A DNA stretch of 64,000 nt from assembly GCA_900323505.1 (NCBI GenBank), contig OOIN01000016.1, forward strand, positions 248,001-312,000, written 5' to 3'. The translations under genes and the position numbers were made by a program. Numbering within the stretch: the stretch's first letter is position 1; each line of letters begins with the position of its first letter. Source of the DNA: Ustilago trichophora (taxonomy: Eukaryota > Basidiomycota > Ustilaginomycetes > Ustilaginales > Ustilaginaceae). A model generated the notes under the pieces. The model was given only the letters and a program-made list of their open reading frames with translations, was not told the origin of the DNA and did no database searches. This document shows, piece after piece, positions 1-10,769 of the stretch.

Positions 1-1
1 T

Positions 2-802
2 CCGGATCCGATACCGCAGGACTGCCAGGGTGATGGCTTGATGGCTGACCTACGCCTCCTACGAAGGATTGGACTACCAAGAAATCTCAAGGGAGACCAC
101 TACGCTGCCTTCAAGAAAACATGGATGATGACCATGGTTGGCCACTCGCAAGCGCTGCTCCTGCTCGGAGGTGTATTTGTGTTTGCAGTGCCCCCTTTCT
201 TCTTGTTGACCCAACCATGGCAAACGATGTTCGAAGGCCTCAGCTCAGATCGTGAGATCATGTTCATCGTTGCATACGTTATCACCGCTGCCTTGATCAC
301 GGCGACCTGGGTCACAAGCTTGTCGGCGACCCTCACTTTCGACGAGATCTTCCGCGCTGTATCAGGTCTCGGTAACGAGCAACAAGAAGCGGCTGGCTCT
401 GGCCAGAGTGCCTCGCTGCCACAACACGGTCGCCACATTGACCGTAGATTTTCCGGCGCGAACATCGTTCCATGCTCTCCAACCTCTCCAGCTGACTTAC
501 AGAGCCCGAATTCGGTCAAATCACCTGGGTCGCTGAGACCGCAGCTTAGCTTTGCACCTTCCTCAGCCGAATCCGAAAAGACGGATGGTTCCTTTGATGA
601 TCTACCTCACGAGTCTCGTGATAATACTGTCATCGTTGTCACAGAGACTGTTGTGAGGGTAGAACACGAAGACACCGCGACGATGCCAGAAGCAGCAGAC
701 TCAATCGAAATGCAGACACACCGCCACACTCGTTCACTCTCCCCTTCTCCAGTTTCTGCACAGTATAGCTTTCTATCAAGAAATGCCAACTGCAACAGTT
801 GA
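2..802 (+). CDS. Multi-pass membrane protein, 3' part only (tandem paralogue 1)
   Basis: This frame is open through the left edge of the window, so the N-terminal part is missing; about 266 residues are visible. It closely matches the C-terminal half of the gene at 1899-3780: both share the block RIGLPxNLKGxHYAAFKxTW, followed by WMMTMVGHSQALLLLGG, a hydrophobic helix, and a second helix ending in LSATLTFDxIFRAVSGLGNE. The last roughly 130 residues are a polar Ser/Pro-rich tail, presumably cytosolic, with a conserved VTET motif. I do not recognise a functional family. It is most likely an integral membrane protein that arose by local duplication with the next gene. The paralogue relation is seen directly; topology is inferred from hydrophobicity. 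Confidence 0.75.
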   Translation, partial: PDPIPQDCQGDGLMADLRLLRRIGLPRNLKGDHYAAFKKTWMMTMVGHSQALLLLGGVFVFAVPPFFLLTQPWQTMFEGLSSDREIMFIVAYVITAALITATWVTSLSATLTFDEIFRAVSGLGNEQQEAAGSGQSASLPQHGRHIDRRFSGANIVPCSPTSPADLQSPNSVKSPGSLRPQLSFAPSSAESEKTDGSFDDLPHESRDNTVIVVTETVVRVEHEDTATMPEAADSIEMQTHRHTRSLSPSPVSAQYSFLSRNANCNS

Positions 803-1898
803 TCAAGATCTCCTTGATCTGTTCCCCTCTCAGAAGAAGAAACTTTTTCTTACTTTCCTTATCTTGATAGAGCAGGAATCTTGTACATTATTACGGAGAA
901 CTCTTTGCTCCATGGCCTCAGCGTCTCTCGTACCTCTCCTGTGTCAGCTGTGAAACTGATGATATGTGCTCTCGAATGTGCGTAATTCTGCCTGATAACG
1001 ACTCTTAGATGCACTTCAGCTCGGTCCTCCTGCACCCTCTCATTCCTTCCGGCGTACGATATAGTACGGCACCACTACAATGTGTGCAGCTGCCCGCTCG
1101 GTTCGCTCCGCCACTGGAGAAGGTTCGGTTGAATCATTCAGACAGCAATGCCTCTAGATTCGTTCCCTTTCACACCCTTTGATGGATCCGTGACCTGCCC
1201 TCCCCAAGACTGGCTTTCAATGCACTCGCCCCGTCGCCGAAACTGCTGTCAGATGCTGTGACAGCTTTCTCGTCCTTTCCAGCCTCAATCTCGCGGACGG
1301 CTTGGCACGTCCATTCGGAGCAGCTAAACTCGATCGTTCCCACACTTATACCCGAACCGCCACAGTAGGCAAGCGAGAGCTTGGACCGCTTGTCCCCGCC
1401 TGTCAGTTCCTGTCACGGGGCCCGTTAGCCGCTTCTCAGCGAAGTTCTACCGATCTAGTCTCTCTGCCGAACTGTGAGCATTGTTACAGCACAGGACTCG
1501 TCCCAGCAACAAGCGAGAAGCTTAGGTAGGCACAAGCCTCCGCAACGGTCTTTGGTGGAAGGATTTTGCCACTGAAAGTTGTTGTTGCAGCGAGGAGCTC
1601 GCTTAGGGCTCCAGATCGAGAACAGCATGTTTGGAGGTGGCTATGGTCGTGATGTTTGATCACGCCACTTGAAGGGAAGAATAGAGTGCCTCCCAAAGGC
1701 GATCTAGCTCCGGCAGGGGCACCGGAAGAAGGAAAGACATATCTCAGCACATATGATATAAAATACAGGCTCACATGGATCGATCGATGCGCATCTGTAT
1801 CTAGAGCCTGGCATTTCTTCCTTCTTCCTCCAAGATCATCTCCAGGTAGCGCCTCGTTCATTCATCACGTCCGCGACTCATCGGGTGAAGTGTTCAAA
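803..1898. other. Intergenic spacer between tandem membrane-protein paralogues
   Basis: About 1.1 kb with only short, unsupported open frames. It should hold the terminator of the upstream paralogue and the promoter and leader of the downstream one. The only element I can point to is a TATA-like motif at 1757-1764. Confidence 0.6.
1757..1764 (+). promoter_or_regulatory. TATA-like box upstream of the membrane-protein gene at 1899
   Basis: TATAAAAT lies about 140 bases before the ATG at 1899, a plausible distance for a fungal TATA box. Position and match are seen; function is inferred. Confidence 0.4.
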
Positions 1899-3780
1899 AT
1901 GTCCAACAATGTCGCGGCTCGATTGATGCGACCCATCACGCCCGAAGAGCTGCACTATCCCTATCCCATGGAGACCAACGCCCAACTCATCGACTTTGCC
2001 AACCTCATGCTTCGTCCTCCTCCCAGCAAAGCCGTCGAAGTCTTTATGATCATCGACATTATCCAGTGCATCATCACCTTGATCGGCTGCGCACACGTCG
2101 TAGTAAAAAAAGGCCGCATGCGCGATGTTGAGATCTTCAAGCTTCGCAAGAGTCCGTATGGAACCTTTATCGTACCGAATGCGGTTTGGGTGCTGCTGAC
2201 GGGCGTGTGTACGTATCTGCTTGTGTGGGCTGGGTTTTGCAGCTGGATCGTGTTTGTTCAAAGGACGAATCGGCCTCTTGCGGAATGGCTGTGGTTTATC
2301 CCTTTTCCTTGGTAAGTTTGAGCTGTTTTAGAAACGCCGCTGATTTTCGAGACTGACACAATTGCGCGCTGCAACCCTTGCTTTTTCGTGTCGACAAAGG
2401 CTACCTCTCGCTCTATCGGCTTTTTACAGTGGTATGTGGGAAGCAAAGTGTAGCGATTGAAGCAAGTTTGACCAAGATAGCACTGACGCTGAAAGGCCTT
2501 GCTTGCATTTTGGTTCGTGAACAGCTTACGGATTCGTCCTGACGTGCAGTCCTCGCTCGCCCATCTCCAATCTCTCGGGCTATGGTAAACTGCGCAAGAT
2601 GCATCTACCGATCCCACACTCTGCCGCGTTGATGAACACGATCATCATCGCGATCGGGTTGGTGATGGTTGGCTGGAACGTGGTCATCACCTCTCTCAAC
2701 GGACATCAACGTAATTTGACCCACATGCAGGGTCGGAACGTTTACGAGATTCTCCTGCGACCCTCGCACACGCAGGCCTTTCTGGACGCAGCACCGACCG
2801 AAGAGATGCTGACGCTGGTCAAGTTGGGTTGGTGCGATGTGATGAACGTTTTCCGTTGGTGCTGCATTGCTCTGGGATCGTTCATCATGTTGGTGGTGAT
2901 GATCATTGTCTTGCTTGCATTTTGGTCGATCCCGAACCATCTATTCTTGGTCGATAATCTTTGCAGCATTTTCCCAGACGCTATTGCGGAGAAAAAGAAT
3001 CACCGGAATGCATGGGATAACCTGGTGATGCTATGGCGTATTGGATTACCAAAGAATCTGAAGGGCGTACATTATGCGGCATTCAAGAGGACGTGGATGA
3101 TGACGATGGTTGGACATTCGCAGGCGCTTCTGCTATTGGGTGGGGTTGTGAGCTTCACGGTTCCACCGGTATTTCTGTTTTTCGTGCCTTGGACAAACGC
3201 ATATGCAGGCAGGAGTTCGGATCATCAAGTCATGTTCATCGTTGCCTATGTGATCACGGTTGCCTTCCTGCTCGCTGGCTGGATTACAGGTTTATCTGCT
3301 ACCCTGACATTCGACGACATCTTCCGTGCCGTTTCAGGACTCGGCAACGAACACACCGGCCAACAAAGTCAACTGTCGAGTGACACACACTCTTCCTGCG
3401 TTCCGCAAGGATCTCGTGCCATCAACCGCAAGTTCTCCGGTGCAAACATCCTCCCGCCTTCACCTACCAAGTTCAACCAACCTTCTTCGCCAAATCTCCT
3501 TCGACCCATGCCGAGCTTCACCCCATCCAGCTCTTCCGAACAGACACTTGCATACGCCGACGAAAAGGCCCTCCACTCAAAGAACAACACCAACAACGTG
3601 CTCATCGTCACCGAAACAAGCATCCACGTGGATCACCATGACCTCGAAGCATCCTTGAGCGGTTCAGAGTCAATCCCCATGTATCCGCATCCGTACAACT
3701 CGAACCGCTCCCCATCGACATCGGACATCAACAGAAGTTCAAACCATTTCCTAGGAAGGAATATGACCCGCTACCATTAG
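1899..3780 (+). CDS. Seven-helix-type membrane protein of unknown function (tandem paralogue 2)
   Basis: I read this as two exons, 1899-2311 and 2550-3780, giving about 547 residues. The intron starts GTAAGT at 2312, ends GCAG at 2549, and preserves phase (two bases carried over). The ATG at 1899 begins MSNNVAARLMRP. About seven hydrophobic segments are visible: two in exon 1 (around residues 50-72 and 87-118), then near LMNTIIIAIGLVMVGW, VFRWCCIALGSFIMLV, the GHSQALLLLGG helix and the VMFIVAYVITVAFLLAGW helix. A polar, Ser-rich C-terminal tail of about 130 residues follows. The arrangement recalls a 7TM receptor-like protein, but I see no diagnostic receptor motif and give no function. It is a clear paralogue of the truncated gene just upstream, in the same orientation. 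Confidence 0.75.
2312..2549 (+). other. Intron in the membrane-protein gene
   Basis: The donor GTAAGT at 2312 and acceptor GCAG ending at 2549 join the two open frames in phase. Without removal the frame stops at TAA 2313-2315. A smaller internal exon at 2400-2431 is possible by splice signals but breaks the downstream frame. Confidence 0.7.
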
Positions 3781-3963
3781 CTTCACTCGTCTGACCCTGC
3801 AAACTTGAATACACCTTCTTTTGTTCTGTTCAAACCTCGTCACACAAGTTCCGTTACTCACCTTTTGGACGTGAGAGAAAGGGAAAGCGCCATGTGTGAA
3901 AAAAAGCGGGTGTTCTATTGCAAATCTAACGCGAAAGAGCGTGTGTATGTGTGCAAGAAATCT

Positions 3964-5514
3964 CTAAGGCTTGCTAATCACTTTGGTCACAATGAGCGAG
4001 TTTGGCACTTGCGCATGGATCGACTTCAAAATGTTTGCCGAAAGTGCCACGACGAGCACCAGGCATCCCCATGCTGCCAGCGCAACGGCGGCCTTGCGTA
4101 ACCTCGAGTTGGGTTCGTCCCTGAACAGCGATGCATACAGCACACCTGGCAAGATAAAGCTGATGGTTGTGCTGCCCACCGAGCCGACGAAGCCGAGAAT
4201 GATGGATAGGTCGTCGACGAGGAGACTGATGATGAAGGTGGTGCTGAGAATTGCGGCTGTCATGAGACACCATTTGCCCAAAGGGATCTCTTCGTCCGAT
4301 TCTGGCTGAGGAGGGAGGTGTGAATGAGGATTTGGCCGCAGTGTTGCATCTTCATCGTCTCGATAGGGCTCGATGTCGTCACCTTCGTCTTGGTCTTCCT
4401 CCCTATCCTCGGGGATGAGAATGGCGGATGCTGCAGCTTGGTCCAAGATCTGCTGTCTTCTGCTGGCTTTCGAAAAGACCTTGTCGAGACTCGCTCGGCA
4501 GGGATGCACCTGCAAAGGGTAGCTGAAGATGGTCAGGATGATGATGCTGACCCTTCCAAAGCAAACGAACAAGCTAGTGCTCGGGTACATGGCGATGATG
4601 TTGTCGCCCACATTGCTGCCAAAGCTGAGATAGCCCAATACGCCGACGATGAGGTAGACAATACCACCAGTTCCAATCGACGAGCCGATGGCGGTGTTGA
4701 CCCGTCCCTCTACGTTGTGGAAGAGCTCGTTGTATACTGGAAGCATATTCTGGGCGCAGGTGAAGGCGAATACGAAGACGGGGAAGATGCTGACGGTGTG
4801 ATACGAGACGGCTATCAATTCGACGTCGCCCTTTGGTGGAAGGGAGGCTCTTGCATCCGAGCTGAAGCTGTAGTGCAGCACGATGATGACCAGATAGAAG
4901 ACAGCGAGCAGACTGAGGTAGCTGGTGTGGCGCAACGAGTCTAGCCTGCGCAAGAAGCAGAGTGGGATGAGCAGTATGATGAGCGCCAAGATCCAGAAGC
5001 TGCGGTCGAGGAAAAGAGTTGGAATCTGATGAATGTCTCGGTGGAAAGCTCGGAAGAAGCTGATGATGACTTGGGGCATCAACTGGCCACAAATGATCAA
5101 GTATGAGATGCTAACACCGTAGCACTTGAGTGCAATGGCGAGGTCAAAGTACCATGCTCCCGCCGGCAATGCTTGGGAGGCGATGGTGAAGAAGCTATTC
5201 TTTCTGCCTCCAACCCTTGCTGCGCATCGTGTGAGCAGATACAAGCCTAACGCAGCAGTGAAGCCACAGAAGCAAATCAAGAAGGGACCAAGCAAGAGAC
5301 CAGTATACTTGAAAGCGCCGGGAGTCGCGAGCATACCAGTGCCAATGATGGTGTTGGTGAGATTGCTGATGCTCGAAACCAAGCTGGCACTGCCTTCTCG
5401 ATAGGTCGAGGCGGTAGAGACGATGCGTTGACTGCGTCGGCGAGAGGCATTACGGAGATGTGATGGTGTTGGAGGATGTCGTGCTTCATCTTGAGCGTAG
5501 GTGAGGGTGACCAT
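3964..5514 (-). CDS. Vacuolar-type amino acid transporter (AAAP family, AVT-like)
   Basis: The protein has 516 residues, starting at the ATG 5512-5514. It matches the amino acid/auxin permease family: residues around 45-75 read SISNLTNTIIGTGMLATPGAF, the typical first helix with its GTGxLxxP core, and about eleven hydrophobic helices follow. A charged loop rich in Glu and Asp (EDREEDQDEGDDIEPYRDD) sits before the last helices, as in fungal AVT5/AVT6-type exporters, which move amino acids across the vacuolar membrane. The short polar N-terminus, with Arg/Ser-rich sequence, fits a cytosolic tail. Family assignment is strong; the substrate and membrane location are inferred from the family. It converges with the membrane-protein gene upstream and diverges from REV1. 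Confidence 0.88.
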   Translation of the reverse strand: MVTLTYAQDEARHPPTPSHLRNASRRRSQRIVSTASTYREGSASLVSSISNLTNTIIGTGMLATPGAFKYTGLLLGPFLICFCGFTAALGLYLLTRCAARVGGRKNSFFTIASQALPAGAWYFDLAIALKCYGVSISYLIICGQLMPQVIISFFRAFHRDIHQIPTLFLDRSFWILALIILLIPLCFLRRLDSLRHTSYLSLLAVFYLVIIVLHYSFSSDARASLPPKGDVELIAVSYHTVSIFPVFVFAFTCAQNMLPVYNELFHNVEGRVNTAIGSSIGTGGIVYLIVGVLGYLSFGSNVGDNIIAMYPSTSLFVCFGRVSIIILTIFSYPLQVHPCRASLDKVFSKASRRQQILDQAAASAILIPEDREEDQDEGDDIEPYRDDEDATLRPNPHSHLPPQPESDEEIPLGKWCLMTAAILSTTFIISLLVDDLSIILGFVGSVGSTTISFILPGVLYASLFRDEPNSRLRKAAVALAAWGCLVLVVALSANILKSIHAQVPNSLIVTKVISKP

Positions 5515-6130
5515 GATGTGGTGATGAGCTAGGTGGGAGATACGCTGGCCCGCAGCAGTACCTTATCGCAGAATGCAGAAAAGTAGCAGAGTGAAGCTCG
5601 AGTCGGGATGACTTGTTATCAAGGTTTGAGCGGTGGCGCGTTCCACAGAGAGACGGAAAGAGAGATAGAGGTAAGGTGTGCTGGACTGGACGGCGCCACA
5701 AAGGTCGAGATGGCGATGATGATGGCGATGATGGTAGTGATGATGAGGAGGACGAGGAGGGAGAGAGTGTTTTGTTGTTTCGAGATCAACTTAATTTTTG
5801 GGTGTCTGGTGCGTGTCGGACCATCCGATGCCGTGGCCGTGTGCCTTTGCGAGCGGTTTTCGGCTGGTTCGACGGCAATCAAAATGCAGATCTAACACGT
5901 TTTAAATTTGGTCAAAGTGGAGGAATGCGCCTCCATAACTCAGCCGTATGCAACTGAGCATCCTTTTGGAATCCGCCTTCCACCATCCGAGCTTCCCTGG
6001 TCATCACAGCACTCCTTTTCTCTTTTCTCTCCTTGCAAGCAGTCATGATCGACAGCTTCCAGCCGCAGAGGCATCCTATTGCCGTCTCAAGTATTGACAC
6101 GTAGCATTCGACAGCGAGGCTACTTGCATC
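5515..6130. other. Divergent promoter region between the amino acid transporter and REV1
   Basis: This spacer of about 0.6 kb separates divergent starts. It contains a GAT/GAG-type simple repeat at about 5707-5766. No gene or clear TATA box was seen. Confidence 0.6.
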
Positions 6131-9100
6131 ATGCAGAGACCTAACCTGAAACAAGAAGGCGCCAGCGACGATGTGCGGCCTTCGCGCAAACGCAAGGTGC
6201 AATGGGCCGACGAGGACGACGAGTTCAAACCACTTGCAACAGCATCTATCTCAGACTCGAAGGTAGATGATAGCGCGAATGAGCTAGCCAGCTCTCACGT
6301 CGACGAGCACGGAATGCTCGTCCCTACCTACCCTGTTGAGCAAGGTAACTCAGCCAACGCCGCTCCCACCGGCCCTGCAGCCAGCACAAGCAAAATAGCA
6401 CAGAACCAATATCTTGCGTCCGACATCTACAATCCGATTGAGTATGGTGACTTTCGATCCTACATGAAGCACAAGCGTGCCAAGCTCAAGGTGCAGGAAG
6501 CGTCCCTTCTGCAAGAAGAAGAGGCTCTTTTGCGCGTCCGAGATCCCGATGCTCGCGAGCCTCGCAATCCAGACGGTCTTGCAGCAGAGATCGAAGCGAA
6601 TGGCGGCAAAAGATCAGATGCTCTCAAAGGCTGCTGTGTTTACATCAACGGTCAGACCCATCCTCCCTACAGCGAGTTGAGACGCCTGCTCGTTTTGCAC
6701 GGTGGAGATCTCATGGCCTATCTCGATCAAAAGACTCCCGTCACTCACATCGTCGCATCCAATCTCACTCCGAAGAAGCGAATCGAATTCAAGGACTACA
6801 AGGTGGTCCTGCCAGGGTGGATTTTGGAGAGTATCGAGCTGGGCAGAAAGGCCGATTGGCGTAAGTGGAGATGTGACGCTATTACCGGCTCGAATGGGCA
6901 TACGTCCAACAGTATGGTCGGCAAGCCGGGAGATGCAACATCCAGTGCACAGCGACTGGGCGACTGGCGTAATCTCGATCGTTCGGCAAAGCTACCTAGA
7001 CAGCTACCACGCATCGGAGACGAGGAAGAGAGTCCATGGGGAAAGCCGACGAATCAAACCAATCTGCTCGATCGGTTCACTAGGAAGCAGAAGCCATCCC
7101 ACGTCGAACCCGATGATGTACATTCTGTGATGCAGTCGAAGAAGGTAGCGCTTCCGCCACCACTGGAGCGGCCCCAGATACCAACAAAGAGCAAAGGCGT
7201 CCGCTTCGGCGAGGAAGAGGTCATCCAGCCGGCTACGTCAGAAACTGCCACCGAGCCTAAGGATATCTCGGACTCATCAAGCATCACATCTCCAACAAGA
7301 ATCAGTGCCAACGAAGCCGAGCCTCCATCCGCACAATCGACCGAAGCTGCTCATAGTCCGCCAAGCGAATCTAAAATATCCGACGAGGCTATCGTCACCC
7401 CAAAGAAACCCGCAGACAAAGTCGATTCCAACATTGGCACCGACCCTGCTTCCAAGAAAGCCGCCCTTGCCCTGAGCAGAGGCCACTACGCTTCAAGACC
7501 CTCCAATACTCATGCCGCCCGACTACTTGCAAGCCCCAGCTGGAGAGAGCGAAATACAGCCACCAGCGAAGGCTTTCTTGCTGGCTATTTTGCCAAGTCC
7601 CGTCTTCATCACCTCAGCACATGGAAGACTAGTCTGCAAGACATGGTCAGCTCAGCCCTTCGCGAAGCCGGCCGTCCACTTGGTAGTTCAGACTTGCCCA
7701 AAGGCGTACAGCGCGTCATCATGCACATCGACTTTGACAGCTTCTTCGTCGCAGTTGGTCTCAAGAAGCGACCGGATATGCAAGACAAGCCCGTCGTCGT
7801 CTGTCACGGTACTGGATTCGGTCTTCCTGCGGCGAGGCCTGGCGATGAAAACCGACCGGCGGACAACCAGTCTTCAAGCACCTCTGAGATCGCGTCCTGC
7901 AGCTACAAAGCTCGCGAGTTTGGCATCAGAAACGGCATGAGCCTCGGTCAGGCTAAGCGACTCTGCCCACAGGTCGAGACGATCCCGTACGATTTCGAAG
8001 CGTACAACTCGATCAGTCTGACATTCTACACATTTCTGCTCGAGCACTCGGATGCGCTGCAAGCCGTGTCTGTCGACGAAGCACTTGTAGACGTGAGCCT
8101 GCTTTTGCAAGCCATGCGCAACGGCGATGCAGCACAAGGCTCGCTCTACGATCGATATCGCGACTATCTCGGCTCTCAAGGTCAAGTTTGGACCGCCGAA
8201 AAGCAGCTGGCTGAAGCTTTCAGGGACGAGATCCGCGAACGCTGCGGATGTGAAGCCAGTATTGGCATCGGCTCCAACATTCTTCTCGCTCGTCTTGCTA
8301 CGCGCAAAGCCAAACCTGGCGGCTCCTTCCACCTCACAGATGACGCAAAGCAACCTTTCTTGGACGCGCTCGATGTCGACGATCTTCACGGTATCGGTTG
8401 GAGTCTTCGCGATCGGATGCGCGAGCTGTTCGAGACGATCAATGTTGGTGCGATTTTGTCGAAAGCGAACGAACGCAAACTTGTCGCCGAGTTCGGTCCA
8501 AAGAAAGGCAAGATGATCTGGGACAAGATGCACGGGATCGATGCCGACCGGCTTGAGGGTAACAAGCTTCGCCAATCGGTAGGCTCGCATGTCAACTACG
8601 GCATCCGCTTTCTCACGGAGCAGGAGGCTGAGAATTTTGTCACTGGCATGTGTCAAGAGGTCGCGCAACGTGCCAGGGCGGTGAAGCTGCGTGGGAGGCA
8701 GGTGTCAGTGCAAGTTATGGTGCGGGCGAAGGATGCACCTGTCGAAGCGCCCAAGTTCTTGGGGCATGGCGTGTGCGATACACATCACAGGAGCGTCCAG
8801 GTGAGCGGGCCTGGTGGTGTGGCGATTGATGATGAAGTGAGGATCAGGACGGCGGCGTGGCCATTGATACGAGATCTGAAAGCCGATCCCAAGGAGTTGC
8901 GCGGTATTGCTATTAGTCTTAACAAGCTCGAACCAGCAGAGGGGAACGCCTTTTCGCCTTCTAAGCCGAAGGGTGGTCAGTCGGTGCTTTGCTTCGGCTC
9001 GGCTGCTTCTTCATCGAAGTCGGCTTTTCGCAGTGCTACAAAGGCAAATGACTCGATGGTGTCAAAAGGCTCAATGGTGGAAGATGGGGACGACGAAGCG

Positions 9101-10672
9101 AGCGATGAAGAGCAGCCGGACGAACCCGGCGTCGAGATGCCGGCTTCCTTCCGAAAAGGTCCGGAAGCCGCTACCCCCAGAAGACCGAGACTGCTGGACG
9201 CGCACAAGTCGCCTGCTGCACTCTCTCCACCGATCGAGGCTTTCCCGACGAAGCTACCACCAGCTACTCAACTCATGCTACCATCAAAGTCACAGATCGA
9301 TCCAGATGTCTTCGATGCGCTGCCAAGCCAGTACCGTAGACAGATCGAAGCCAAGTTTGGGAGAAAGTTGGATGACCAACCCGAGGCGTCTCCTGACGAC
9401 GATATGGATCAAACACCTCGCGCAACCCCATCGGTGGCTCAAAGTCAGCCTGGCTCACAAAGCCGACCCCGAGTCTTGCCACGCTCGACACCAACCACAC
9501 CGCAAAAAGCCAAAGCAGCCCCTTCTCCAGCCATGGCGGAAGCGCTCATGCTCCCTTCTGCGTCTCAGATTGATCCGGCTGTTCTCGCCGAGCTCCCCGA
9601 TTCCGTGCGGAAAGAGATCGAGCGACAAGTTGGCTTTATCTCCCATGAATCCTCTTCCGGGCCACCCTCCGTGGAGAGTACCCCGACCTCAGCAGCGCGC
9701 AAAAAGAATGCCACAACTTCGAAACTCACCACATTCCTTCGGCAAGATAGCAAACTCACCAACCGCCGGAATGCACTCTTTCGCTCCGTATCAGAATCGC
9801 CGACAAAGAAGCGAGTCGTCCATCGCCTGTTGCAAGCAGCGGGCAACTACCCAGGCTCAGACCAGCCGGTGGTCGATCGCGATGCCGTGCTTGCTATGGA
9901 TCCGAGCAAAATCTCCGACGAAGCACTAGAAGCTCTCGGCATAGACGCCGAAGTCTTCCGAGCGCTCCCAGTGGAGCTACAGCGAGAGACCTTTCGACAT
10001 CATTCCGAGCAGAAGAAGTCGGAAAAAGCCCGCTTCAAAGCAGGCAAAACAAACGCGTTTGAGGAGCTGACCTTGGCCGAGCAACGGCGTAGAGCCACCA
10101 TGCGCGCGGCTCAAAATGAGATCCTGGCGCAAAAGCAGATGGAAGAACGTGTACGTGCTCACAATGGCACTAACAAGCAGCAAAAGAAAACGGCTCCTGC
10201 CGCTGGGTCAGATGAGGAGGAAGAAGCGCGTCGCAATCCTCCACTGTACTTGGTTGCTCGACCCAAATGGCGTATCCCACGCGCGGGAGCTGAGATCTTT
10301 GACCCTGTCGATGGATCCTCTGCTGAAGGCCTAGCAGCAAAACCAGCGATACGAGGCCTCAGCAGGTACGAAGATGTTCAGATACTTATAGGACAGTGGG
10401 TAACTGCGTTTGCCAGAAAGGGGCCCAGGAAGGGGGATGTCGATCGGATTGGGACGTACTTGGCTGATGTTGTCAGGGCTGCGGCGGAGGACAAAGTGGA
10501 GGACATGCAGAAGGCGGCGTCGCTGATGGATCTCATCGAGACACGGCTGGAGGCTGAAGCGGGAAAGACGACTTTTGCGAAAGTAGAGTGGGATGCAGCG
10601 AAAGAACGAATCAGACAGGCGATGCAGGATCAATCAAGAAGCGCTTTTCGAGGGGCTGAGTTGGGTTCATAG
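6131..10672 (+). CDS. REV1: DNA repair protein REV1, translesion Y-family deoxycytidyl transferase
   Basis: The product has 1513 residues with no intron needed, longer than yeast or human REV1. A BRCT domain lies at about residues 164-250 (GGDLMAYLDQKTPVTHIVAS ... VVLPGWILESI). The Y-family polymerase core starts at M531 with MHIDFDSFFVAVG (catalytic D534 and probably D536). It continues through VSVDEALVD (D649, E650) and the helix-hairpin-type segment after IGIGSNILLARLATRKAKPGG. Two near-identical LPSxSQIDPxV...LP ubiquitin-binding motifs (UBM) occur near residues 1050 and 1140, with a weaker third near 1256. The C-terminal protein-interaction domain spans about 1413-1503 and in the family binds other translesion polymerases and the Pol zeta subunit Rev7. 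REV1 inserts dCMP opposite abasic sites and scaffolds Pol zeta. Domain order is seen; function follows from the family. Confidence 0.96.
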   Translation: MQRPNLKQEGASDDVRPSRKRKVQWADEDDEFKPLATASISDSKVDDSANELASSHVDEHGMLVPTYPVEQGNSANAAPTGPAASTSKIAQNQYLASDIYNPIEYGDFRSYMKHKRAKLKVQEASLLQEEEALLRVRDPDAREPRNPDGLAAEIEANGGKRSDALKGCCVYINGQTHPPYSELRRLLVLHGGDLMAYLDQKTPVTHIVASNLTPKKRIEFKDYKVVLPGWILESIELGRKADWRKWRCDAITGSNGHTSNSMVGKPGDATSSAQRLGDWRNLDRSAKLPRQLPRIGDEEESPWGKPTNQTNLLDRFTRKQKPSHVEPDDVHSVMQSKKVALPPPLERPQIPTKSKGVRFGEEEVIQPATSETATEPKDISDSSSITSPTRISANEAEPPSAQSTEAAHSPPSESKISDEAIVTPKKPADKVDSNIGTDPASKKAALALSRGHYASRPSNTHAARLLASPSWRERNTATSEGFLAGYFAKSRLHHLSTWKTSLQDMVSSALREAGRPLGSSDLPKGVQRVIMHIDFDSFFVAVGLKKRPDMQDKPVVVCHGTGFGLPAARPGDENRPADNQSSSTSEIASCSYKAREFGIRNGMSLGQAKRLCPQVETIPYDFEAYNSISLTFYTFLLEHSDALQAVSVDEALVDVSLLLQAMRNGDAAQGSLYDRYRDYLGSQGQVWTAEKQLAEAFRDEIRERCGCEASIGIGSNILLARLATRKAKPGGSFHLTDDAKQPFLDALDVDDLHGIGWSLRDRMRELFETINVGAILSKANERKLVAEFGPKKGKMIWDKMHGIDADRLEGNKLRQSVGSHVNYGIRFLTEQEAENFVTGMCQEVAQRARAVKLRGRQVSVQVMVRAKDAPVEAPKFLGHGVCDTHHRSVQVSGPGGVAIDDEVRIRTAAWPLIRDLKADPKELRGIAISLNKLEPAEGNAFSPSKPKGGQSVLCFGSAASSSKSAFRSATKANDSMVSKGSMVEDGDDEASDEEQPDEPGVEMPASFRKGPEAATPRRPRLLDAHKSPAALSPPIEAFPTKLPPATQLMLPSKSQIDPDVFDALPSQYRRQIEAKFGRKLDDQPEASPDDDMDQTPRATPSVAQSQPGSQSRPRVLPRSTPTTPQKAKAAPSPAMAEALMLPSASQIDPAVLAELPDSVRKEIERQVGFISHESSSGPPSVESTPTSAARKKNATTSKLTTFLRQDSKLTNRRNALFRSVSESPTKKRVVHRLLQAAGNYPGSDQPVVDRDAVLAMDPSKISDEALEALGIDAEVFRALPVELQRETFRHHSEQKKSEKARFKAGKTNAFEELTLAEQRRRATMRAAQNEILAQKQMEERVRAHNGTNKQQKKTAPAAGSDEEEEARRNPPLYLVARPKWRIPRAGAEIFDPVDGSSAEGLAAKPAIRGLSRYEDVQILIGQWVTAFARKGPRKGDVDRIGTYLADVVRAAAEDKVEDMQKAASLMDLIETRLEAEAGKTTFAKVEWDAAKERIRQAMQDQSRSAFRGAELGS

Positions 10673-10769
10673 CTCCGACCCCATCACGCACTAACCATGG
10701 GACAGTATCCATTATCGAGCGGGTATGAATATATACACACGAAAAACCAACCGAAACCACTGTCTCGAG

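Noticed and set aside
2400..2431. Small internal exon in the membrane-protein intron
   Set aside because: Splice-like ends exist, but including it puts the downstream exon out of frame; direct splicing 2311 to 2550 works.
5706..5766. GAT/GAG repeat encoding Asp/Glu-rich peptide
   Set aside because: A simple repeat in a divergent promoter, not a supported coding exon.
8907..9929. 340-codon plus-strand frame inside REV1
   Set aside because: Alternate frame of the REV1 linker, Arg/Ser-rich shadow composition.
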